This document shows positions 46,846 to 63,742 of a stretch of DNA of 64,000 nucleotides, piece by piece; within the stretch, counting starts at the first letter, position 1; each line of letters opens with the position of its first letter. The position numbers and the translations under genes are program-made. Origin of the DNA: Desmodesmus armatus. Taxonomy: Eukaryota; Chlorophyta; Chlorophyceae; Sphaeropleales; Scenedesmaceae. The DNA lies in assembly GCA_007449985.2 (NCBI GenBank), contig VIIQ02000007.1, positions 619,001 to 683,000 of the forward strand, in the 5' to 3' direction. The notes under the pieces are model-generated. The model had not been told where the DNA came from, did no database searches, and saw nothing but the letters and a program-made list of their open reading frames with translations.

Positions 46846-49800
46846 TCAGCAGCTGGGCAGGTCCACCGCCATGTTGCTGGACTCCTGCAGGCTCTTGCTG
46901 GCACCCTGAGACGCACAGCTGCCGCCTGCTGCTGCTGCTGCTGCTGCAGGGCTGGCACCAACCTCCCCACCCTCGGTCCCTGCAGCCGCCGCCCTGCGCA
47001 TGCTGCGGCGGGGCTGCTTGGCTGGGCGCTCACCTCCACCCACACCCTCCTGCTGCGCCACCTCCCGCACCGCCTGCTGCTTGCGCTTGGCTTGGCGTGG
47101 TGCACAGACGCCACCACTCTTCTGCTGCTTTGCAGGAACATGCGCGTCCTCTGCTGGCGCTGTGGCACCAGCTGCTGTGGTGTCAGCAACGCCGTCGGCT
47201 GCTGTGACGGCTGCTGCAGCAGCATCAGTGGCCTGCTCAGCCTGTGGTGAAGGTGCAGCATCAGCAGCAGCCTGCTCTTGCTGTGCAGGACCCAGCATGA
47301 GCTCATCATGCTGGTTATCTTGCTGTTCCTGCTGCTCCTCTGATTGCTGTGTGGCATGAGTCGGCTGCAGCTTTGCTCCCATTAGCTGCTTCTGCAGGCC
47401 CAGCAGCTGGTGATACGTGACCAGCAGCAGCAGCTGCTGGGTCTCCTTGGTGAGCCCAGCCTTCTCCGCTAGCTGCACTGTCATCATGACCTCAGCCTCC
47501 GAGGAGGGGGTGCGCAGCATGTGGCGGCGCAGCACACAAATCGGTGAACCCTCCCCCTTGCCTCCATCCTCCTGCTGCTGCTGCTGCTTTAGCTCTGCTG
47601 CTTGCTCGTCTGCAACAGCAGCAGGCTGCTCTGGCTGGTCTGTGGCATCAGCAGCAGCTGGCGGCTTCTCCTGTTCCTGTATTTGCTGTTGCTGCTTGGC
47701 CAGCGGCTGTGGCTGCTGCTTGCCAGCCGAAGATGCCAGGATGGCTGCCAACACTACTGCTGGGTCGTCCACCACTGCCCCCCGACCACCCCTGGGACCC
47801 ACACCTGCCCTCCCTCCCTTCAGTGAGGCGCCGCCTGCTGCCACAGCTGCAGCCGCCGCTGCTGCCGCCGCCTCCGCCGCTGCAGCTGCCTCGGCCGCAG
47901 CAGACTTGCAAGCAGCATGGCGCCTGGGGCTATGCACCTCTGCCTGCCTACCCGGCTGCTTGGATGCCGCCCCGGCTGCTGCTGCTGCCGTCGCTGCCAT
48001 AGGAGGCGGGCAGTCAGCAAGCGTAGCTGTCGCCTTGCTGCTGCGCGTCTGCTGTGCTGCGCCCTCCGCCCCTGCTGCTGTGGGTACCGCAGTCACAAGC
48101 TCGTGCAGCTGCCCACACAGTGTTGCTGCCACCTCTTCTTCCTCCTCTAGCACTGCTGCTGCTGCCAACAAAGCATCCATGCTGGATCCACTGCTAGACC
48201 TGTGCACCCGCTGCTCATGCAGCCGCGTCAGCAGGTGCTGCTGCAGCGTCTTGGGCGGCTCACGAGCCTGCCTCTGCCCGCTGCTGCTGCTGCCTGCGCG
48301 CGCTGCTGCCGCTGCTGCTTTGCCACTGCTGCTGCCGCCACCTACTGCTGCTGCGCCCGCTCCACTAGCAGGGCTGCTGAGGCTGCTGGCCCCGTCAGCA
48401 CCAGTTGGCGAGCAGGTTCTGCTGCGCTGCTGCCGCGGTGCATCCTTGACTGGACTGCTGCTAGGTGTTGCCGCCGTCGCCGCCGCCGCTGCTGCTAGGG
48501 CGCCATCAACATCCATCTCCTCTTGCTGCTGCTCAGAGCCCTGGTGCTGGGTCAGCCTCTGCTGCCGCTGTGTCCCCTCCTGCTGCTGCTGCTGCTGCTG
48601 CTGCTGTGCTGGCAGGCTGCTAGACCAGGCCTGCTCCAGCCCTGCACCAGCGCCCTGTCGCTGCTGCACAGGCCCCACATTGGACGCATCTGCATCTACA
48701 TCTGCCTCCTCACAGCCGCCCTCCGAGTGCCCGGCACTACCAGAGTTGGAGGCATCCGTACCAGCACCACCAGCTGCTGCTGCTGCTGCATGCCCCTGCA
48801 GGTTCCCATCAGCTTCAGGGAGGCCTGAGGCGGCGCCACCAGCAACACCAGCGCTGCTGGGATCCTGCTGCTGCTGCTGCCCGAAAGCTGGCAAGCCCAT
48901 GCGCATCCGCTGGGTGGGCGCCCCAAACAGAGTGCTGGAGGCGGCCTGGGCCTTGCGACGGGACCAGTCGTCGTACACCTTCTGCAGGGCTGGCTGCTTG
49001 GGCAGCAGCTCCTGCATGTAAAAGAACAGTGGTGCACAGGTGTGCATGAGACATGTGAATGACGTATATGCATCTCAGGGAGCACCACTCAGTCAAAGTC
49101 TGGTTGCCAGGCCTAATTTTGCATGTCTGTTCACATGATGCAGCACACTACAAGCGTGGCCAGCAGGAAGCCCTGAGCCATGTTCACCTGCATGTGCTGC
49201 TGCAGGTGTGCCTGCAGCTCCTCCAGGGGCAGCAGCAGCAGCTTGTCCCCGTTCTCACGCACACGCAGCTCCTTGTGCAGCTTGAGGTCCTCAGCATACT
49301 CGTTCAGAGGGAAGTTGGTCTTGGCTGCAGACCAAACAAGGGACCGGGAGAGAGGCACATGAGGAACATGCAGGAACGTGGGTCAGACAACGCCAGCAGG
49401 AATCATGCACAGCGGCTGTTGAGCAGCCAAGGGCCCTTGTGTTGCACTTGGCATGAGTGCATGGCTGGATTGTCAGCTGCCACTATGCACAACAAGGTGG
49501 CGGTGGTGCACTGACCGCACCAGCACCAGGGCTATGCACGAACTCAGCTCAAACGGCAACACCAGCAAAACCCCTGTGCAGCGACTCACCCATGGTACCC
49601 CTGAGCTGCACCAGCTTCTTGTCGTAGGCACGTGCCGCCTCAGTGGGCTGGGAGAAGTAGCCCATGAATATCTTGCGGTTGTTGTGCCCCACCTGAGCCC
49701 TCCAGCGGTTGTTCTTGCGGTCCCAGAACACACCCCTGCCGCACCAAGCAGACACATGCAGCACACAGCAGCACCAACACGTCATGTGAGCGACTTGGGC

Positions 49801-50692
49801 CACGATACTACTAGGGCAGCGTACTACTTTGTGATGGTCGTGCTGATTGATTCAGCAAGCCGCAGGTGAAATGGGCCTACGGCTACTGCTGTGCAGTGCT
49901 GGGTGGTGTGTGCTGGGCTGTGGCCCAGCGTGTGGCTGGCCATTGTCAGCATTATTTCCTTGCCAATGACTTTGGTAGCGCAAGGGGTACTTGGCAGAGG
50001 GCCACAGCCCATGCTGCAGGACTGCTGTTGCCATGCTGTTGACTGCAGCTGCTGCTTGGAAACAAGATCAGCACAGCCGTACCTGTAGGTGGACTTGGTG
50101 TTGTATGATCCACGGCTGCTGGCCTTTCCTGGTGGTTTCAGCCTGCTGCCTGCCTGCTGTGCTGCTGCTGTTGTGTGTTTCATGAACCCTGCTGCATGTG
50201 CTGCAGAGTCCATCACGTAGCCGGTGTTGCTTGTGTCACCGCTGCTGAACTGCTCTAGTAAAGGCAGGGAGCCGTTGAGCTGTCCTGCAGCTCCTGCTGC
50301 AGCACCTGCTGCAAAGGCAGCGGCCACTAGCTGCAGCTCCCTGCTGTCTGCCAAGTGAGGAAGGCCCGCAGACTGCCAGCTGTGGCCATGCCAGCTGCTG
50401 CAACGTCTGTTGCTGACGGCACGTTTTTGACGTTTGGCAGCTGCTGGTTGGGCATGAAGAGGGCCAAAGCACTCTGCAGCAGTAGATCTTGTTGAGTGGT
50501 GCTGGGCTCCTGCTGCAGAGGGGTACTGCTGGGTTGCTGCTGCTGGCTGCCAGAACTGGTCTTGGCCGGTGCTTCTGCTGTTGCTGATGGCTCGATTGAC
50601 TGATTCTGCAATGCTTCAGCCTGCTCAGCTTCCTGCCGAGGCAACGGGTCACATGCTGATTCCCCCGCTGCTGCTGCCTGGGGGTCCTCCAT
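46846..50692 (-). CDS. AP2/ERF-domain transcription factor with long Gln/Ala-rich tail
   Basis: Exons: 50083-50692 (one frame break near 50360), 49590-49735, 49188-49324 and 46846-49011. The AP2 DNA-binding domain is split over the two middle exons: RGVFWDRKNNRW, then AQVGHNNRKIFMGYF, then TEAARAYDKKLVQLRGTM, then AKTNFPLNEY. The key AP2 residues (Gly-Val-x-Trp, Trp-x-Ala, AARAYD, NFP) are all present, so nuclear DNA binding is expected. Exon 1 encodes a Gln/Ser/Ala-rich N-terminus ending SYNTKSTYR. After the domain comes a helical segment (ELQAHLQQHMQ) and a 721-residue, low-complexity region with poly-Gln, poly-Ala and basic clusters (RQAKRKQQ, KQPRRSMRR). Exon 1 is 610 nt and needs one more base to join its two good frames and meet the phase-2 donor. 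An indel in the gene or assembly is likely. An untranslated upstream exon with donor AAAC|GTGAGTAG at about 50937 and acceptor CCGCAG at about 50703 is plausible. Confidence 0.85.
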
Positions 50693-50703
50693 AGTTGCAA
50701 TGC

Positions 50704-51833
50704 CTGCGGGTCAGGGAAGGGAGGATCGGCCTAGGCTCAATCGGCAGTGCCTTTATGCAATATCGACTGAACCATCACTAACTTTGTTGTTCCACTACCT
50801 TGACGTCATGGGCAGCAAGGCAGGTGTGGTGACCATCTAGGTACTGCTACTCCCCACACCCACTTTGACTGCAGGAGCAAGAGACCTGCTGGCCGGCCAG
50901 TCGCAAAGCAGACATCCCCCAATTATCCCGCTACTCACGTTTCTGCCCGCTCTTCTGGCTGTATGCGGCAAGCGAGGTGGTCCCTACGCACAGTCCTGCC
51001 ACTCGCTGCTGGCTCCTCGCTGTCTGACGCCGTGATGCTTGAACACTGCAGCTGTCTTAACCAAAGCTGTGAATGTGGGGGCTCACAGGAGACCTGAGAG
51101 TAGCAGGACGCGTAGCCTGCAGTGCTGGGACCTGACTCTGTTGATGAAAATGCCACCCACGGCCACTACAGGCGCTGCAGATGGATCAAGACATGGACTC
51201 CTGTTCTCTGGAAGCGGCTGCCGGTGGGCTGAGCACTGACGGATACAGGGAAGGCACCGCAGGTGAGGTGGGCGGTGGTGCTCCGCTCAAGCAGCTAACG
51301 GATGATTCTACCACTGCAATGCTGAGCATTGATGCTTCTGGGCGCTGTTATCGTTCCCGAAGGACTCGGTAACTCCGCAGGTCCCTACCAACCAAACCCT
51401 GATGCCCGAAACCAAAGGTAGAACAGACGTCCACAGCAGTCTTGTATGAATGAGCATCACGCCTCTTGCATGCACCGTGCTGTGCTGGCTGCACAATGGC
51501 GGCTGGGAAGGGGCCAGTTGGTGCTGATCTAGGTTTACCGCAGCCAGGGAGACCCAGCAAGTTGGCCGGGACTTGCAGTCAGGGAGAGACAGGCAGCAGC
51601 CATGCCACATACGTTTTGACCATCCAAGAGGTGTTGGCGTATCATCAGTAACCACCCGATCAGACACCTGGGCCGATCGGACACCTGGGTGCTCCTTACC
51701 ATCTCATCTGTCACCTCAGCTGGCAGATGACTGTTGGCATTGTCACCAGAAAACGTCACCTTGCAAACATGTCACACCAATAAGCTTTGACAACACAGCC
51801 TTCACCCACCAACAGCACCTGCAGGCCCCCTGG
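50704..51833. other. Leader region of the AP2 gene and short intergenic DNA
   Basis: The minus-strand stretch 50940-51156 is probably a 5' leader exon of the AP2 gene, because it ends at a strong donor facing a good acceptor before the ATG at 50692. A plus-strand frame at 51181-51372 (starting MDQDMDSCS) looks protein-like, but it has no partner exons and is not called. Confidence 0.35.
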
Positions 51834-54800
51834 CTACCTGAAGGCGTCTGTGTACAGCCTGTGGTACAGCTCCCGCAGCCGCACAGGGTCCCGCTGGAAA
51901 AACCAGCTGGCCCCGATCACAGCATGGATGTATGTGGCCATAGCTGGTCCCCACGCATCCAACCGCCTGCCACTAGTCACACTCAGTCTGTGCAGCACCT
52001 GCTTTACCCTGCCACGAGGCTGCAGCCACTGCTGCCACCGCTGTGCCAGCTGAAACTGGCCGCCATCCTGGCGAGGCACCCCGCCTGCAGACAGATTGTC
52101 AGCTGCTGTTCGTGCGCCCCAGCAGTGGACACTCCTGGGCTGGGTGTGACCTGCATGGTGCCTGCAAGGCCCTGCCTCATGCATCCTGCAGACAGCAGGA
52201 GTAGGGGTGGGTGGGTGGGGTGGGGGGAGGGGTGGAAGCTTGTGAAGCAGTGAGGTCATCATAAAAGTGTAAACCCTGTCTTGGCTCGACAGAAAAAAGC
52301 AACCACACTCGTCAGTAGGCAACTTCTCGGATGGGGATGTTGCCTGCTGACGAGTGTGGTTGCTTTTTTTGTGTCAAGCCAAGACAGGGTTTTCACTAGC
52401 AAAGAAGCAACAGCACTGTGTCTAGAAACAACTTTAGCACTGTTGGTGTATGCATGAGGCCGGGTTGCCTCAATCGCCTTATGTGTTGCTGGTGTCTGTT
52501 GCCAGGCAGGTCAGGCAGGTGAGGCTGCCTGTTACCTGCAGCAGAGGTCTGTATCTTCCATGATGCTCCAGCGAGTGTCAAAACCACCTACAGCTCTGAA
52601 GTCACACGCACGACAGAACATGGTCTGGTCACCTGCAGCAGCCAACATGACATGGGCGTTGTCAGCAGCATCAACGTCAACATGCAGCCTGGTAGGGTGC
52701 CCTGCAGCCACTGATACATGTGCACTGCTGGCATCATACGCGTTGCTGCGGCATGCCGAGATGGGAAGGGTGCGCGCAACAGCAACTGGTTGCCACCTGC
52801 TGGTGCTGAGAGGTCACTGCAACATCTTTACTTCTGCTGCGTGGGTTAACAGCAAGCGCATTGGAAAGATGCACGCAGCAGCTGCCTGGTTATGGCCTTG
52901 TCAACATGCAGTGCATCCATGGGCACGTGCATGCTTGATGTGTCACACACTATGTATCAGGATTGCCTCCAAGCCTCACCAAAGAGGTTCCGCAGCCCCC
53001 TGAGGAAGCCCAGTGGCCTGAACAGCAGTGGGGCATAGTAGGTGGATATAAAGTTGTGGAAGGACAGCAACCACAGCCGCCGCCCGGGCACTGCAGATGC
53101 ACACATACAGAAAACAAGCAGAGAGACACACCAGGGCGCAACAGCTGTTTACAACGTGTTCCCAACACCAGCCAGCTAGTGGTGCGGATGCCATCATGAC
53201 GCAATGAAAAGCTGAACAGCAATGCGATTATGGTGCTTGAAGGGCAGCGCAAGTGCAAAGACTGTGTGGCGCGAGGCCAGACTGAAGGAAGTGAAGGTCC
53301 CAGAGTGTGTCTCTGTGCTGGGACCCGACAGTGGGGCCATGTCACACCAGAATATTACCTTCAATGGATGGCACAAAGCCTGCCAGCACTGTGTGAGGGT
53401 CCCGCAGTTCTTCCCGCATCACAGCCACCTGTAGCAAGCACAGCAAGGTGGTTCACAGTCAACAAGCAACATGTCGCGATGCACACACGACAGAAGGCAT
53501 CAACATCAAGTGCTGGGCATGTGACACACGACAGAAGGCATAGACAGCTGGGCATGTGACACATCAAGTGCTGGGCATGTGAATGCACACACAGCCAACA
53601 GGCAGCCGGCAGAGAAGCAACACGCTGTAGCCCTTGTTCAGCTGTGCAAGACGGGCCATGAAAGTCAGATGAACCAGCCCATCCCATGCCGGTCTGTCCG
53701 ATGACGCACTAAGGGCTGCAGGGGAATGCAGTGTCGCTGTCCTGTATAGCCGGCAGTGGCCACCTGCATTTCTTGCACTGTACCGTGCACCCCTCCAACA
53801 TCTCTGAGAAGGAAATGCTCAAGGTGCTCAATGCCGGCTGGTCATGCTCACCAAGTCTGGTGGCGGCCGTGTGTCTGCATGCAGGAAACACAACAGTTCG
53901 CCCTTTGCAGCTGCGGCACCAGCATTCATCTGCACAGCCCGACCCCTGCCTGCCTTGACAACCTTATCTGCCAACCCACTCTTATGCACCAGCCTGACAG
54001 TCCTGCAGCAGCACCAACAACGAGGGGCATTTACTAGCCAGGCGGCAAAGCATGTGCGGACGCACACAGGCGATGGATGCTCGTTTGATTGCTGTGCACT
54101 GCGTTGGAAGTTGCACACTGCCGTGGGATCAAACCCAGCTGCCTGCAAGAAGACGTACGGCAGGCAGCAGGCACCTTGCCCACACCCCTCGCGTCTAGAG
54201 GGATGCGCTTGCTGTCACTTCGTCCCCAATCGTTACTGCAAGGCCGCGGCTGTGGTAGGCATGCCGTCACTGTGGCTGCTGACCTGTTGCAAACCCCTGG
54301 CGCACTGCACCCCCCGCGCCCTTTTAAACGAGGTTTGCCTATCTGCTAGCTGTCACAACGCCAAGCCCCTCGGTGTCAGGAAGATAGGGTGAGCCGGCTG
54401 TGTCCTGATGGCTCTGCGTGATAAGAGCTGAGCCTTTTTCAAGCCGCCATGATCAAGACAGATGTCCTGCAACAGGTAAAGCTGAGCGGGGTGACGCCTT
54501 ACCCATCTGTGCTGCCTCCATCCACTACGATGATCTCTGCTGCAGGGGGCTGCAGCTGCTGCCGGAGCTGCTGCAATGTCACCACAATGCCTTTAGCCTC
54601 ATTCAGCACCTGGCAGCAGTGTAAAAGCACAGAAGCTCAGCACAAGTGTCGCACGGCTTCAGCACACAATCACACTATTGACGGCATGGTTTGAATGCTG
54701 ACATTGGCTGGCTGCAAGCATATGTCGGCTGTGCCCTGGTAGTGGTGCAAGGAGCACTGCACGTGGGAACAAGAGTCTCTATTGTGTCATTGATGGAAGG

Positions 54801-55263
54801 GGAAAAACTTGTCTACATGACCGCACTCACTGGGATGATTATGGACACAGTGCATGCAGAGGTGTCCAGCAGCTGCTGGCCCCACAGATACCTCCAAGGC
54901 TGGAACAGAGCCGCCAGTATGTAGGCTGCCGCAGCTGCTGCCTGTGATGTGTGGACACGAGCAGCAGAGCGATGCGATGTGTTGTTGATGCTGACTGGCC
55001 GGGCTGTGCCGAATTTGGTGGTGGCACCCCTTGCCGTACTTCTATCTCAACTTCAGGACAGCAAGACAACACTTGCATTGCACTGCTGCAGTACCCAACA
55101 GACTACAAATAACAGAAAATGACAAATACAAGCTGCAAAAGGCCCAAAGACTCCGCATATACGTACCAAGAAGCGGCCGAGGCTGAAGGTGTGTGCTGGC
55201 CCTTGGCCATGGCCATCCCCATTGCCAAAGCTGTTGCAGGACAGCAGCAACAGCAACGACCAT
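51834..55263 (-). CDS. Family-2 glycosyltransferase (TIGR04283-like)
   Basis: Eight exons: 55167-55263, 54831-54937, 54503-54609, 53852-54002, 53359-53428, 52980-53090, 52536-52632 and 51834-52008. They sum to 915 nt (304 aa) with matching phases. The GT-A fold motifs stand in order: VSIIIP/VLNEA (63-73), EIIVVDGGSTDG (93-104), GRGRAVQMNAGA (122-133), LHADT (144-148, metal- and sugar-nucleotide-binding His-Ala-Asp), FGDQTMFCR (214-222) and MEDTD (239-243). This pattern is that of the bacterial selenodomain/rSAM-associated transferase-2 group, which transfers sugar from an NDP-sugar; acceptor unknown. The N-terminus is hydrophobic. Exon 1 can be read in two frames; I used the one with an ATG. 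The exon 8 acceptor (GTGGCAG|G) and the end are less certain, because TTCAG|GTAGCC could be a donor instead of a stop. The gene is divergent from the epimerase gene 607 bp away. Confidence 0.8.
52266..52397. repeat. Long near-perfect hairpin inside a GT2 intron
   Basis: The left arm, about 52266-52323, and the right arm, about 52339-52397, are reverse complements with about four mismatches and one single-base gap round a 15-base loop. It lies inside the last intron (52009-52535) of the glycosyltransferase gene. It could be a foldback/MITE element or a precursor of small RNA. Confidence 0.85.
53465..53585. repeat. Short direct repeats in a GT2 intron
   Basis: CACACGACAGAAGGCAT occurs twice and GCTGGGCATGTGA three times within the intron between exons 4 and 5. 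Confidence 0.8.
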
Positions 55264-55870
55264 AACACGGACCTGATCACAGCTGTGGCAGATTATCAGG
55301 ATGTCTGCTGTGCAGCCAAAGTGTTGGGGGGTGCTGCCTCAGCGGCAGCGCTACTCACCCCCTTTTTCTTCTTTCCGTGGGTGGGCCGCTGCCACCGCCT
55401 GTGTCAACCCCGCCCTTGGCTGCACGTGCTGCAACGTTTCTCAGGCTTCTGGGCGTGTGATGATGCAAAACTGCAGCGTGACTGCTGGGTGAAATGCGCG
55501 TGGGCAGCAAGTGCCTGTGGGGTGTCAGCAGCCTGGTCACGACATGTGTGGGCTTATAAGCGGGGAGAGCCTTGCAGGAATGCATGCAGAATATCAGGAA
55601 GGTTGAAAGCATAGGCAGGATTGGACCCCTACAACTTTACACATACTTTCACTCCCGGCAGATCAGGTTTTGTGGGGTTCCTGGTGTTCAGCCAAAGCAT
55701 ACGAGGCGCATAACTATCAAGATGTCAACCTTATTCACCATAACTGACGGTCCAGCCTGTGTCTTCGGCGCGTCCGTTTCGTGTCGATACAGGAAGTCCG
55801 AGTTTGGACATCTCAGAGCTTGGACATCCAGATCCAGTCGGACACCAACTTGTTGAAATCAGAGATCACG
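55264..55870. promoter_or_regulatory. Divergent promoter region between GT2 and GALE
   Basis: 607 bp separate the two start codons. No clear TATA box was found on either side. Shared control of the epimerase and the transferase is possible from the layout alone. Confidence 0.4.
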
Positions 55871-60719
<4,849 letters not shown>

Positions 60720-60849
60720 AGATGCAGTAAGGGCAGAAATGATGGCCAGTGCTGGCAGGAGTCATGTGATTGTGTGCCATGCCTACTGGTTGCGGTGTAC
60801 AAACGTGTCTCGAACCGGGTTTTGGTTTCGTGGTATGCTGTGATCCCCA

Positions 60850-60854
60850 TGTAA
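60850..60854 (+). terminator. TGTAA polyadenylation signal of GALE
   Basis: It is about 130 bp after the epimerase stop codon, on the same strand. Confidence 0.65.
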
Positions 60855-61181
60855 TCAGGCATTGAATGACTGACCCTCTGTCTCCTTTCTCTTGACTTGC
60901 TGATGTGCCCACTTCTGCACTTGATTGTACCCCAGCTGGTGTGCACCATCCTTGCGGCAAGAAGTTGTAGCAAGCCTGTTACCAGTCCAGCAAGTTGCAG
61001 GTCAACAGCAGTCACAAAGAAACTCAGTATGTATGATTGTCCAACAGGCAACCATGCTTTGCTGATGGTTAGCTGCTGAGCTAATCTTCAGGTGGTGTGT
61101 CTACTGTATTGAAAAATCAGCACTACCACATACCTGTGCTACTGGCATATCAGTACACTGTACTGGCAGTTACTCGAGACA

Positions 61182-61275
61182 ACACGTGTACACGTCCCAT
61201 CCTTGGCACAGTCAGCGAGCAACAACAACAACAACAACACGTGTACACGTCCCATCCTTGGCACAGTCAGCGAGC
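61182..61275. repeat. Perfect 39-bp direct repeat separated by (CAA)n
   Basis: 61182-61220 and 61237-61275 are identical. Each starts with the palindrome ACACGTGT. A short CAA run separates them. Confidence 0.9.
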
Positions 61276-61779
61276 CTGCGGCTCCTGAGGGTCCTTGCTT
61301 GTTCGCCAGCCTTTCAATCGTTGGATATCTCTAACGGCATCAAAACCAACACCTTGTTCTGTGACAGCGCCAAAAGACAGCAGCAGAACAGTAACTGTGT
61401 CGAACGGTGGGTACAGATAGGTAGCATTATGGCCTTTTATCAGCCATAAGGAAGGTACCCAGGGTACCAAGACCCACCCTACGGCCATATGCACGTCAAA
61501 CAACACAGCACAACATTGCAACTGCCCAGTGCAACTTGACTGCAACCTCACCAGCAACATCATGCAAACAAAGCAAATTCCAAACACATCTGTATGATAG
61601 ATCCTAGGCGGCCTGTTTGACTGCACAGAAGCACCCAACAATGCAGAGTGCTGCTGCGCACGGTTGCACCAAGGCACAGGCACCCTTTCACCAGTACTAA
61701 TCAGCACAAAGCGCCTGCCCAACAAAAATATTGGAAATTCATATGCCCTGCCCAATCTGCTGCCTGCATGTGAAGCTGT

Positions 61780-61784
61780 TTACA
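61780..61784 (-). terminator. TGTAA polyadenylation signal (reads TTACA on plus)
   Basis: It is about 220 bp downstream of the stop at 62002, on the strand of the DUF3825-like gene. Confidence 0.55.
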
Positions 61785-62001
61785 ACTGCAACTCCTGCTG
61801 CTGCTATGTCCTGCTATCATCCTGCTGCTGTGGCTGCTGCCGATGAACTCTGCTTGTCCTGCTGCTGCTGTCGCTGTTGGACCTGCTGCTACCAACCGCT
61901 GCTAGCCCTGCTGCTGCTGCTGCTGCTGCATCTTGCTCCAGGCCACCTAGTCAACAAGCCAACACCTCCTCCTGCTGCTGTTAGTCTTGGCTGTGCCACT
62001 G

Positions 62002-62705
62002 CTACTGCTGCTGCAGTGCTGTAACAGCCTCTTTCACCCATGCTACCCAGTCACAGGGCCCCAGTGCCCTCATGGCTGGGTACACTGACACAAACGGCAC
62101 CACACCCACACTGCAGTACATCAACCCACCCTGCTGCTGCTGCTGCTGACTCCCACCCGTCCCTGCTGCTGCTGTTGCTGCTGCTGCTGCTGGTGAGTGT
62201 GATGAGAACAGCTCCAGCAGCAGCACCAGCCTCACTGGCTCCCCTGAGAACAACATGAGGGGCAGGGCATATAACAGCCGTTCACCCTGCAGCAGCAGCT
62301 GGCAGGCCAGTTGGGGGGTGCGCTGCAGCAGCAGCAGGCTCTTGGCAATGCCACCCTGTAGCACTGCCTCTGTAGCAGCAGCAGGCAGCTGCTGACCCCC
62401 ACATGATAGCTGCTGCTGAAGCAGCACCTGCCGCCGCCGCTGCTTGTCGATCTGAGTGCTGCTGTTGCTACTGCTGGTGGTACCGTCGCTGCTGCTGGTG
62501 GTGGTGGTGGGTGGTTCAACTCCCGCTCTCGGCATGTTTTGCTGTGCGTCGTCCTTATCTTGCTGGAATGCTGCTAGCAGGGTATCAATGTCTACATGTA
62601 GGGGCAGGTGGGGGTTGAAGGCAGCCACGGGGGCAGCAGCAGGTGCTGGCAGGGGCTGCAGGGCTGCACAGTCATGGCTGCTGACACTGCCAAGGTACAG
62701 CCAGG

Positions 62706-62737
<32 letters not shown>

Positions 62738-63009
62738 AGTTTGTCCTGCTGCTGCTGCTGCAGTTTGTCCTGCTGCTGCTGCTGCTGCTGCTGCTGGTGT
62801 GGATTGCACAGGAAGAGCATGAGCACGTGCTGCCCTGCCTGTGTCACCAGCCCTGTGTTGAACAGCAGCAGCTGCTCGCCGGCACCCACGTCACCAGCAG
62901 CAGCAGCACCATCCTGACTACTGCTGCTGCTGCTGAGCTGCTTGACCATCAGCCTGCCTTGCACTGCTGCCCTGTGAAAGTTGCTGCTGAGGTAGTGGGC
63001 CAGATACGG

Positions 63010-63045
<36 letters not shown>

Positions 63046-63329
63046 CCAGTACTCACTGGCCGCCAGGCTGGCCACTTCATCCAGCATAGCCCCCTCATGC
63101 CCTGCTGGACCAAGCAGCACCCCCTGCTGCTGCTGCTGCTGCTGCTGCTGGGTCCGTCGCGCATGCAGCCGCTGACACAGCCCTTGCAGGACAGAAGGCT
63201 GTGCACTGCTGCTGACGGCACCAGCAGTGCTTGCTGCTGCTGCTGCTGCTGCTGTGTCCCAGCAGACGCAGCTTTGCAGCAAGGGTGACAGGCTAGACGA
63301 GGCGGGATGATCCACCGAGTCACCACCAG

Positions 63330-63367
<38 letters not shown>

Positions 63368-63518
63368 CTTTGGGGGCTGTTGAGTGGCAGGATGTCCAAA
63401 TAAAGCACCCCCAATGCACCAGGTTCGAAGCTGACCTGGGCTCCTGGACCGAAGCTGACCTGTGCACCCAGCGGGTGCTGCAAGCCACTGCTGCCAACCC
63501 CACCACCAGCAGCACTGC

Positions 63519-63553
<35 letters not shown>

Positions 63554-63687
63554 GTGCTGGTGAGTGATTCTAAGCATGCCAAGGCATCCGGTGGGTCTGC
63601 TAGTTCTGCCAGTGTTGTTGACTGCAGCAGGCGCCACGCGGTGGTGTTGCTGCTGCTGTCTGTTGACGTGTAGGCCAGCAGAAACGG

Positions 63688-63742
<55 letters not shown>

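Larger units (their letters stand above)
60720..61779. other. GALE 3' UTR and intergenic DNA between convergent genes
   Basis: This is the interval between the stop of GALE (+) and the 3' end of the DUF3825-like gene (-). Each side has its own TGTAA signal. No other gene is supported. Confidence 0.55.

Noticed and set aside
47417..49021. 534-codon plus-strand frame rich in Cys, Ala and Ser
   Set aside because: It is the antisense shadow of the CAG-rich AP2 tail exon; poly-Gln and poly-Ala runs read as Cys, Leu, Ala and Ser runs on the other strand.
53731..53958. Plus-strand frame with a protein-like stretch (HLHFLHCTVHPSN)
   Set aside because: It overlaps an intron and the HAD exon of the glycosyltransferase, and that gene's motifs and phases are decisive for the minus strand.
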